Shown: positions 25,277 through 32,586 of the stretch, piece by piece
How the letters are laid out: the number at the start of each line of letters is the position of its first letter
Position numbering within the stretch: the first letter of the stretch is position 1
Assembly: GCA_963841695.1 (NCBI GenBank)
Contig: CAWJDQ010000002.1
Span: 186,001 to 250,000 of the forward strand
From: RYN-230 sp963841695
GTDB taxonomy: Bacteria; Actinomycetota; Actinomycetes; Streptosporangiales; Streptosporangiaceae
DNA length: 64,000 nt
Reading direction: 5' to 3'
Program-made: the position numbers and the translations under genes
Notes under the pieces: model-generated
Database searches by the model: none
What the model saw: only the letters and a program-made list of their open reading frames with translations
What the model was told of the DNA's origin: nothing

Positions 25277-26476
25277 TCAGGCTTGCGGCCCCGTCACCGT
25301 GCCCGACAGCCCCGCACCAGGAGACTCACTGTCCTCGTATGCTACTCCACGGTAAGTTCGCGGTACTCCCCCGGTAAAGTTGGTCACGACCTGGTAAGAG
25401 ACCGTGCCCAGGGCGTCCGCCCACTGCTGGGCGGTGGGCTCGCCGGAGTCACCCGGGCCGAACAGCACCACCTCATCGCCGGTCTCGGCCGGCTCGCCAG
25501 CGAAGTCGATCACGGACAGGTCCATGCACACGGTCCCCGCGATGCGCCAGCGCCGGCCGCGGGCCTGCACCTCGACCACCCCGGAGGCATTCCGCGGGAT
25601 TCCCTCCGCGTAGCCCAGCGGGATCAGCCCCAGCGTGCTCTCGCCCCGGGTGGCGTAGCGGTGGCCGTAGGACACCGGGGTGCCCCCGGGAACCCGCTTG
25701 ACCAGGGTGAGCCTGGTCCGCATGGTCATGGCCGGGCGGAGCCAGTCCGGGGCGCCCCCGGGCAGCGTGGCCAGCCCGTAGATCGCGCCCCCCGGCCGGA
25801 CCAGGTCGAACCAGGTCCCGGGGAGGTGCAGGGCCGCCGCGGTGTTGGCCAGGTGGCGCACCTCCGGCCGGGCTCCCGCGGCTTCGGCCAGCGCGACGGC
25901 CTCGGTGAACCGGGCCAGCTGGGCGTCGATGGACGGGTGCCCCGGGATATCCGCGCACGCCAGATGCGACCATATGCCCGCAATAGTGACAGTCCCGGCG
26001 GCCTCGGCGGACCGTGCGGCGGCGACCAGCGCCGGCCAGTCGGCGGCGGTGGCGCCGCCGCGCGCCATCCCGGTGTCGATCTTCAGGTGCACCCGGGCCG
26101 GGGACCCGGCCCGGGTGGCCGCGGCCCCGATCTCCTGCAGCAACGGCACCGCGTCCACGGTCAGGTCCACGCCGCCGCGGATCGCGGCCTCGTGCGCCGC
26201 GCCGGGCGCCCCGAGCAGGCACAGCAGCCGGGTCGTGAGGCCTGCCTGGCGCAGGGCCAGCGCCTCATGCTCGTGCACCACGCCCAGCCAGTCCGCCCCG
26301 CCGGCCACCGCCGCCTGGGCCGCAGGGATCATGCCATGCCCGTAGCCGTCGGCCTTGACCACCGCCATCAGCTGCGGGCCGCCGGCTAGCTGGGGGCCGC
26401 CGACGTGCTGGCGCATCGCCTCGACGTTGCCGGCGATGGCGGCCAGATCGATGAGCGCTTCCGCGTGACCGTCCAT
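25277..26476 (-). CDS. alr: alanine racemase
   Basis: A PLP enzyme of 399 residues making D-alanine for peptidoglycan. The catalytic Lys is in VVKADGYGHG (Lys41). HLKIDTGMARGG and the Tyr-bearing loop PVSYGHRYATRGES are also present. GTVCMDLSVID is near the dimer interface. A short tandem duplication, GGPQLAGGPQL, precedes the catalytic strand. ATG at 26476 has GGGAGG just upstream. The ends of the gene lie 52 bp from the hydrolase and 129 bp from nnr. Confidence 0.96.
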   Translation of the reverse strand: MDGHAEALIDLAAIAGNVEAMRQHVGGPQLAGGPQLMAVVKADGYGHGMIPAAQAAVAGGADWLGVVHEHEALALRQAGLTTRLLCLLGAPGAAHEAAIRGGVDLTVDAVPLLQEIGAAATRAGSPARVHLKIDTGMARGGATAADWPALVAAARSAEAAGTVTIAGIWSHLACADIPGHPSIDAQLARFTEAVALAEAAGARPEVRHLANTAAALHLPGTWFDLVRPGGAIYGLATLPGGAPDWLRPAMTMRTRLTLVKRVPGGTPVSYGHRYATRGESTLGLIPLGYAEGIPRNASGVVEVQARGRRWRIAGTVCMDLSVIDFAGEPAETGDEVVLFGPGDSGEPTAQQWADALGTVSYQVVTNFTGGVPRTYRGVAYEDSESPGAGLSGTVTGPQA

Positions 26477-26514
26477 GGCCTCCCAGTTTGCCAGCCCGGG
26501 AGGTTCGCCCGGTC

Positions 26515-26607
26515 CGCCGAGCGTCCCAGCCGGCCCGGCGAGCGTTCCCGGCGGCCGGCGAGCGTTCCGCGGCTCCGCGGAGGGTTCCAGCCGGTCCGGC
26601 GAGCGTC
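26515..26607. repeat. imperfect GCGAGCGTTCC repeats between nnr and alr
   Basis: Four or five decayed copies of a roughly 20-bp unit containing GCGAGCGT(TCC) fill the space between the nnr stop and the alr start. No gene or promoter is evident in them. Confidence 0.45.
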
Positions 26608-28234
26608 AGCGGGCCCGGCGGCGAACCGACCTGATCGCGTCAGGCAGCGCGCCAACCACGTCCGCCGCCCCGATCGGCGCCTCCGCGTACCCGGCCCGGG
26701 GATCGTCCGGGTTGGTGACGTCCCATCCGTCGCCGGACGGCTCCATGGCGGGCACCGGACGCGTGCCGGCCCCGGCGGCCGCGAGACGGGCGGCGAGCCC
26801 GTGCAGGTAGGCCGCGGCGGCCGCCGCCTCGCCGGCCTCCAGGCCCTGCGCCAGCAGCGAGCCGGCCAGCCCGGACAGCACGTCGCCGGTGCCCGCGGTG
26901 GCCAGCCACGGGGTGCCGGTCGGGTTGACCCGCACCGGCGCCGGGTCAGCGCGGTCATCCCCGCCGGGCTGGCCCGGTGAGGCCGCTGAACGGCCGTCCG
27001 GGGTGGCGATCACCGTGGTGGACCCCTTGAGCAGGACCGTGGCGCCCAGGCTGGCTGCGGCCTTCGTGGCGTGTTCCAGCCGGCGGCTCTCCACGTCGGC
27101 CGGATCGGCCCCGAGCAGCCGCCCCAGCTCGCCGGCGTGCGGGGTGAGCAGGGTCGGCGCGGCCCGGGACAGCAGTCCCTGGTGGGCCGCCAGCAGCGTC
27201 AGCCCGTCCGCGTCCACCAGCACCGGCACGTCGCTGGCCAGCACCGCGGTCAGCCGCTCCAGGGCCCCGTCATCGGTGCCCATGCCCGGCCCCGCCACCC
27301 AGGCCTGGACCCGTCCCGCCGCGCGGACATCCTCCCCGGGCGGAATGTCCTGCCCGGTCACGGTGATCACCGCCTCGGGCCAGAGCAGCCGGACCGCGGC
27401 CACGGCCGGCGCCGCGGACACCAGCCGGACCATCCCGGCGCCGCCGCGGATCGCACCGCCCACGGCCAGCGCGGCGGCCCCGGTGAACCGATCGCTGCCC
27501 GCCACGATCCCGGCCACGCCGCGGCGGTACTTGTCCGACTCCGCAGAGGGCTGCGGCAGCAGCCCGCCCACATCGGCGGCCTGCATGGCGGTGGCGTCGG
27601 GGGCGTCCAGGTACGGCCCGAGGCCGATGTCGATCAGCTCGACCACCCCGGCGTGCCACGCGCCCGGGTCAATGAGCAGGCCGGGCTTCAGGGTCCCGAA
27701 CGTCACGGTCACGTCGGCCTGGATCGCGGCTCCCTCGACCACGCCAGTGTCCGCGTCGACCCCGCTCGGCAGGTCTACCGCGACCACCACGGCCGGGGAC
27801 CGCGCGGCCAGCCCGGCGAGCGAGGCCTGCGGCTCCCGCAGCCCGCCGTGGCCGCCGATGCCCAGCAGGCCGTCCATGATCAGGTCAGCCGCGCCGAGGG
27901 CGGCCGGCACCGCGGCATCGTCCGGGCTGGCCAGCCGGCCGCCCGCGGCCCGCAGCGCGGCCGCGCCCTCCTCGTGCACCCGCGAGCCGGCCGTGACCGC
28001 CAGCACCGCGGCGCCCCGGGCCGCCAGCCGGGCGCCGGCGAAGAGGGCGTCGCCGCCGTTGTCGCCGCTGCCCGCGAGGACCACGACCCGGGCCCCGGGC
28101 ACGGTCCACAGCAGGCCCGCACTCACCGACGCCAGCCCGGCCGCGGCCCGCTGCATCAGCGCGCCCGGCGGCACCGTTGCCATCAGGGCCTGCTCCGCGG
28201 CGCGGACTTTGCGCACCTGGTGTGCGTACCTCAT
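26606..28234 (-). CDS. nnr: bifunctional NAD(P)HX epimerase/dehydratase
   Basis: A 542-residue fusion that repairs hydrated NAD(P)H. The N-terminal YjeF_N epimerase domain (about 1-215) has VVVLAGSGDNGGDALFAGARL and VDLPSGVDADTG. The C-terminal ribokinase-like dehydratase (about 225-540) has WVAGPGMGTD, VLVDADGLTLL, LLTPHAGELGRLLG and LATAGTGDVLSGLAGSLLAQG. A poorly conserved insertion (SPGQPGGDDRADPAPV) lies before the last motif. Its ATG overlaps the acpS stop by 4 bp. Confidence 0.95.
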   Translation of the reverse strand: MRYAHQVRKVRAAEQALMATVPPGALMQRAAAGLASVSAGLLWTVPGARVVVLAGSGDNGGDALFAGARLAARGAAVLAVTAGSRVHEEGAAALRAAGGRLASPDDAAVPAALGAADLIMDGLLGIGGHGGLREPQASLAGLAARSPAVVVAVDLPSGVDADTGVVEGAAIQADVTVTFGTLKPGLLIDPGAWHAGVVELIDIGLGPYLDAPDATAMQAADVGGLLPQPSAESDKYRRGVAGIVAGSDRFTGAAALAVGGAIRGGAGMVRLVSAAPAVAAVRLLWPEAVITVTGQDIPPGEDVRAAGRVQAWVAGPGMGTDDGALERLTAVLASDVPVLVDADGLTLLAAHQGLLSRAAPTLLTPHAGELGRLLGADPADVESRRLEHATKAAASLGATVLLKGSTTVIATPDGRSAASPGQPGGDDRADPAPVRVNPTGTPWLATAGTGDVLSGLAGSLLAQGLEAGEAAAAAAYLHGLAARLAAAGAGTRPVPAMEPSGDGWDVTNPDDPRAGYAEAPIGAADVVGALPDAIRSVRRRAR

Positions 28235-28581
28235 GCTTCGGCCACCACCATCGCAATGCTCATCCCGGCATCATGACTCAGGGAGACATGCCAGCGGCGG
28301 ATGCCCCGCTGGCTCGCCGCGTCGGCGACCGTGCCGCGGATCTCGAGCCGGGGGCAGCCCGCGGCGTCCCGGAGCACCTCCACGTCGGTCCAGCTCAGCC
28401 CGGTCGGGCCGCCTAGCACCTTGGCCACCGCTTCCTTGGCCGCGAAGCTGGCCGCGAGGGTCCGGGGCGGCCCGCCGCGTTCGCTCTCGGCGAACAGCCG
28501 GGCCGCCAGCGCCGGAGTGCGGCGCAGCGACTCCTCGAAGCGGCCGATGTCAACCAAGTCCACCCCGATGCCCACGATCAC
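28231..28581 (-). CDS. acpS: holo-[acyl-carrier-protein] synthase
   Basis: A 116-residue phosphopantetheinyl transferase that activates the acyl carrier protein of fatty acid synthesis. The Mg-binding Asp is in GIGVDLVDIGRFEE and the second motif is FAAKEAVAKVLG. HVSLSHDAGMSIA is at the C-terminus. GTG at 28581 overlaps the upstream endonuclease-like gene by 4 bp (GTGA), and its stop overlaps nnr. Confidence 0.95.
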   Translation of the reverse strand: MIVGIGVDLVDIGRFEESLRRTPALAARLFAESERGGPPRTLAASFAAKEAVAKVLGGPTGLSWTDVEVLRDAAGCPRLEIRGTVADAASQRGIRRWHVSLSHDAGMSIAMVVAEA

Positions 28582-29593
28582 CCGCCCAGCCTGTCACGCG
28601 ATCCAGGCGGCGCGCCTGGCGGACGGGCCACACCGAACCGGGCGGGGAGCTGGCAGGCGCAGCCGCAGCGGCGCAGCCGCCCGTCCCATCCGCGCCCGGA
28701 CAGGACGGCACCGACGTCAGCGGCCACCTGGCACGGCCACTCCGTCACGTCGGCCCACCCGTACCTGAGCGGTTTCTGGCCGTTGACGATGCTGGCGTTG
28801 TCCCGGCGGATGTCACGCCAGCGCGACTCCTCCGGATGCGCCACCCGGCCGTCCAGCTCCACCACCACGCCGTAGGCCTGGTAAGTCACGTCCTGGTACT
28901 GACGCAGGCCGGCCGGGTCACCTGGTACTGGCGGGTGCCGGCCGGGAGCCCGTGCGGCCGCTCGACCCGGTTGACGTACCGGAACTCCAGCAGGGAGTGA
29001 ACGCCGCCCGCGCCGAGCCCGAGGGCCGCGGACAGCTCCGTCCGCCACCGGACCCGGCTCCGCGCGGCCAGTGCGGCGGCGAGTCGGCCCGGGGTGGTCG
29101 TGCGGCTGCCGCAGGCCCGGAAGATCCAGCCCAGCGCGTCGTCCAGGCTGGCAGCCCCGGCCGCGAGGTCCAGCACGGTCTCCTCGACCCGGGTCTGCGG
29201 CGGCAGGCGGACCGGGTGACGGGCCTGCGCCACCCGGAGCGAGTAATGCAGGACGACCCCGGAGATCGGGGTGACCCAGTGGCCGCTGGGCACCGTCACG
29301 TGAATGGCGGCGATACGGGTGTCGCCCAGGCCGTGTAACTCAGCCGCGGTCTGATGGCTGAGGACCGCGGCCGGGCCGGCCCGGAGCACGGCAGCCCACA
29401 GCACGGCCCGGCGGCCCGGCGGGCCGCTGAAGGTGGCGTAAACCCCGGTGTGCAGCCGCTGCCAGCGGCCGCTGCTCAGGGCAGCCACGATCTGCTTGGC
29501 CGTCATCCCGGCCTGCGAGGCCTGCGCCCGGGTCAGGACGCCATCCTGGTCGTTGGCTAGTTCGCACGCCTCTGCCGGAACCTCACGAGTCAT
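28578..29593 (-). CDS. AbiEi-antitoxin-like/DUF559 endonuclease-fold protein, frameshifted
   Basis: About 338 residues. The N-terminal part has a winged-helix-like domain (LTRAQASQAGMTAKQIVAAL...WQRLHTGVYATF), typical of AbiEi-type antitoxin domains. The C-terminal part carries YGVVVELDGRVAHPEESRWRDIRRDN, the ExD/RxRDN core of Vsr/DUF559 restriction-endonuclease folds. Such proteins are widespread in actinomycetes, with no proven activity. The frame breaks near 28905, and one added base joins the halves (the span is 3n+2). The stop overlaps the acpS GTG by 4 bp, which confirms the downstream frame. No partner toxin is adjacent. Confidence 0.7.
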
Positions 29594-29669
29594 ACCCCTA
29601 CCGTCACCACTCGCCTGCGAAATGTCACCCACAGAATCCCGTTCTGTGGATAACCAGGCTCAGTTCGTG

Positions 29670-29715
29670 AGCAGTTCGACTTTTTGCCCGCCAGAGGGCA
29701 AAAATTCGAACTGCT
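29670..29715 (-). terminator. 20-bp-stem hairpin after glmM
   Basis: The arms 29670-29689 (AGCAGTTCGACTTTTTGCCC) and 29696-29715 pair at 19 of 20 positions around a 6-nt loop. It begins 21 bp after the glmM stop. The A/T runs are inside the stem rather than after it. It most likely ends glmM transcription, and it also lies in the promoter region of the next gene. Confidence 0.6.
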
Positions 29716-29736
29716 GAACGAGAGAGGTCCGGCGGC

Positions 29737-31115
29737 TCAGCCTGCGGCCCGGACCGCGGCGGCCAGCCGGTCGGCGGTCTGCTGGGCCTGCTCGATGTCA
29801 ACGGCCTCCACCATCACGCGGACCGCGGGCTCGGTGCCGCTGGGCCGGACCAGGACCCGGCCGGACGTGCCGAGTTCCTCCTTGGCTGCGGCTACCGCCG
29901 AGGCCAGTTCCGCCGACGCGGCCACCCGGGCCTTGTCCACGCCGGGGACGTTGACCAGGACCTGCGGGTACTTGGTCATCACCGCCGCGACGTCGGCCAG
30001 TGGGAGCGCCTGGCGGGCCGCCGTGGCCAGCAGGTGCAGCGCGGTGAGCAGGCCGTCCCCGGTGGTGGCGTGTTCGAGCATGATGATGTGCCCGGACTGC
30101 TCGCCGCCGAGGCCGAAGTGGCCGTCTCGCATGGCTTCGAGCACGTACCGGTCCCCTACCGCGGTCTCGACCACGGTGATCCCGGCCTCCTGCATGGCGT
30201 TGCGGAAGCCGAGGTTCGACATGACGGTGCTGACCACGGTGTTCCCGGGCAGTTCGCCCGGCCGGCCAGGGCGAGGGCCAGCACGGCGAGGATCTGGTCC
30301 CCGTCGATCACTTCGCCGTCCGCGCCGACCGCGAGGCAGCGGTCTGCGTCGCCGTCGTGCGCGATACCGGCGTCCGCCCCCTGCTTGGTCACCTCGGCCG
30401 AGACGGTCTCCAGGTGGGTCGAGCCACAGCCGGCGTTGATGTTGTGCCCGTCAGGCTCGTCACCGATCGCGATGACCTCGGCCCCGGCGCGCCGCAGCAG
30501 CTGCGGGGCGAAGGCCGCGGCGGCGCCGTGCGCGCAGTCCACCACGACGGTCAGGCCGGCCAGCGGGCCGGCACCGTCGCCGGCCCGGGTCACGGAGGCC
30601 AGCAGATGGTCGAGATAGCGGTCCCGCTCGGTGCTGGCCTCGGTCACCCGGCCGAAGCCCGCGGGCAGGTCGCTGGCCCGCCGGGGCGGCATCCCCAGAT
30701 GCGCCTCGATCTCGTCCTCGACCGCGTCGGGCAGCTTGAAGCCACCCCGCCCGAACAGCTTGATCCCGTTGTCCGGGGCCGGATTATGGCTCGCGGACAG
30801 CATCACGCCCAGGTCCGCACCGAGGTCGCGGGTCAGGAAGGCGACCGCGGGGGTGGGGATCACGCCAAGCCGCAGCACGTCCACGCCCGAACCGGCCAGC
30901 CCGGCCACCACCGCGGCCTCGAGGAATTCGCCCGAGGCCCGCGGGTCGCGGCCCACCACCGCCAGCGGGCGGCGGCCCGCTTCTTCCGCGGCGGCGAAGG
31001 CTCCCGTGCTGTGCAGCACCGAGGCGGCGGCCCGGGCCACGTCCATGGCCAGCTGGCCGGTCAGATCCTCCCCGGCCACTCCGCGGACGCCGTCAGTTCC
31101 AAACAAGCGGACCAT
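29737..31115 (-). CDS. glmM: phosphoglucosamine mutase, frameshifted
   Basis: It converts glucosamine-6-P to glucosamine-1-P for UDP-GlcNAc and is essential for the cell wall. Seen are FGTDGVRG at the start, the phosphoserine loop SASHNP (Ser109), AHDGDADRCLAV and the C-terminal phosphate loop VRPSGTEPAVRVM. The frame breaks at about 30255-30270 (GGCCGGCCGGGCGAACTG): upstream reads ILAVLALALAG, downstream PGELPGNTVVSTVMS. The 1379-bp span is 3n+2, so one base is missing. Since the enzyme is essential and both halves are fully conserved, a sequencing error is most likely. Repaired length is about 459 residues. Confidence 0.93.
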
Positions 31116-31201
31116 GATGTCGCAGCCCCCCAGTCATCTCGTCTTCGAGGTATGCCAAACAGACTTGCCTGGGGGGTTAGCCAGGAACGCAGGTCAGCTG
31201 G

Positions 31202-31732
31202 TTAGCGCTTGGAGTACTGAGGCGCCTTGCGCGCCTTCTTCAGGCCGTACTTCTTGCGCTCCTTGACCCGCGCGTCCCGGGTCAGGAAGCCGGCCCGCTT
31301 CAGCGTGAGCCGGTTGTCCGGGTTGACCAGGATCAGCGCCCGGGCGATGCCCAGCCGCAGCGCGCCGGCCTGGCCGGTGATGCCGCCACCGCTGATCCGC
31401 GCGACCACGTCGAACTGGTTCTCCGCGCCAAGGCTCACGAACGGCTCGCTGATCAGCTGCTGGTGCACCTTGTTCGGGAAGAACTCGGCCAGCGTCCGGT
31501 CGTTGATCCGCCACTGCCCCGACCCGGGCACGATGCGGACGCGGGCGATGGCTTCCTTGCGGCGCCCGGTGCCGAGCGCGCTGCCGGTCACCACCGGCTT
31601 GCGGGCCGGCTGCCGCTCGCCGGGCTCCGCGGTCGTCTCGGTGGTGTACTCCGACACGTGCTCGCCGGCGTCTTCCGCCGTCTCCACGGCGGGGGCCTCA
31701 GCGACCTCCGTCGTGCCAGTGGACTCGGCCAC
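31202..31732 (-). CDS. rpsI: 30S ribosomal protein S9
   Basis: 176 residues: a conserved S9 body from about residue 48 (VTGSALGTGRRKEAIARVRIVPG) to the C-terminal KKYGLKKARKAPQYSKR, whose tail reaches the P-site tRNA. The first 45 residues are an acidic, Thr/Glu-rich extension (AEDAGEHVSEYTTETTAEPGE) of the kind seen in some actinomycetes. It is downstream of rplM after a 104-bp gap holding a strong palindrome. Confidence 0.96.
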   Translation of the reverse strand: MAESTGTTEVAEAPAVETAEDAGEHVSEYTTETTAEPGERQPARKPVVTGSALGTGRRKEAIARVRIVPGSGQWRINDRTLAEFFPNKVHQQLISEPFVSLGAENQFDVVARISGGGITGQAGALRLGIARALILVNPDNRLTLKRAGFLTRDARVKERKKYGLKKARKAPQYSKR

Positions 31733-31756
31733 GGTTCCTTCCTCGTACTTCCTAAT

Positions 31757-31774
31757 CGATTCTGATCAGAATCG
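31757..31774. promoter_or_regulatory. 18-bp perfect palindrome between rplM and rpsI
   Basis: CGATTCTGATCAGAATCG is fully self-complementary. It is followed 1 bp later by a partial copy, GTTCTGATCAGG, so TTCTGATCAG occurs twice. It lies 25-42 bp upstream of the rpsI start. As RNA it would form a short hairpin; as DNA it could be an operator. Confidence 0.55.
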
Positions 31775-31836
31775 GTTCTGATCAGGGCGCCCGCCAGGCG
31801 GCGGCCCCCCGGCGCGAGGCCGGGGACCGGACCGGG

Positions 31837-32310
31837 TCAGCGGCTGCCCGCGCTGGCGGCAGGCGCCTGCTGGGCGACCTGCGTGAGTTCGAACGGGGTG
31901 GGCATCTGCGCCTGGTGCGGATGGTTCGGCCCGGCGTACACCTTGAGCTTGCGCAGCTGGCTGCGGCCCAGGGAGTTCTTCGGGAGCATGCCCTTGACGG
32001 CCTTCTCGATCACCCGCTCGGGGTGCCGGTCGAGCAGGTCACGGTAGGCCACCGAGGTCAGCCCGCCCGGGTAACCGGAGTGGTGGTGAGCAAGCTTCTG
32101 TTCCAGCTTCCGGCCCGTGAGCGCGACCTTCTCCGCGTTGATGACGATGACGAAGTCACCGGTGTCCATGTGCGGCGCGAAGATCGGCTTGTGCTTGCCG
32201 CGCAGCAGGGTGGCCGCGTGGCTGGCCAGGCGGCCGAGGACGACGTCGGACGCGTCAATGACGTGCCACTGACGCTGGATGTCGCCGGCCTTGGGGCTGA
32301 ATGTGCGCAC
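31837..32310 (-). CDS. rplM: 50S ribosomal protein L13
   Basis: 157 residues. The L13 core is WHVIDASDVVLGRLASHAATLLRGKHKP, then MDTGDFVIVINAEKVALTGRK and KGMLPKNSLGRSQLRKLKVYAG. It assembles early on 23S rRNA. GTG at 32310 (VRTFSPKAGDIQR) is the family start; the frame is open further upstream but without conservation. It is divergent from the large membrane protein gene across 276 bp. Confidence 0.96.
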   Translation of the reverse strand: MRTFSPKAGDIQRQWHVIDASDVVLGRLASHAATLLRGKHKPIFAPHMDTGDFVIVINAEKVALTGRKLEQKLAHHHSGYPGGLTSVAYRDLLDRHPERVIEKAVKGMLPKNSLGRSQLRKLKVYAGPNHPHQAQMPTPFELTQVAQQAPAASAGSR

Positions 32311-32586
32311 GGTGGTAAGCCTTCGTGTGGTGGGACCTGAAATCCTGGTTCCGCGCCCGGGGCACAGCAAGCTGGGCTGCTATCCCGGGTGAGGGAGTCC
32401 GATCGCATCCGCCGCCGCGTAACCAGCCTCGCTGAGCGGGCACCGCGGGCATGCGAACACACATGGACGTCCAAGAAGGATACCGGCCGTTGCGACCAAC
32501 GGTCAAAGCGAGCGGCCGGTCCCGGCCCGGGCGGCCAAATTGCCGGTCCGCCCGAGGCCCGGCCCGTAGAACGGTACGCTCCCGGC

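Noticed and set aside
32311..32586. Riboswitch or L13 leader RNA upstream of rplM
   Set aside because: I could not find a convincing conserved structure by eye; only a divergent promoter region is supported.
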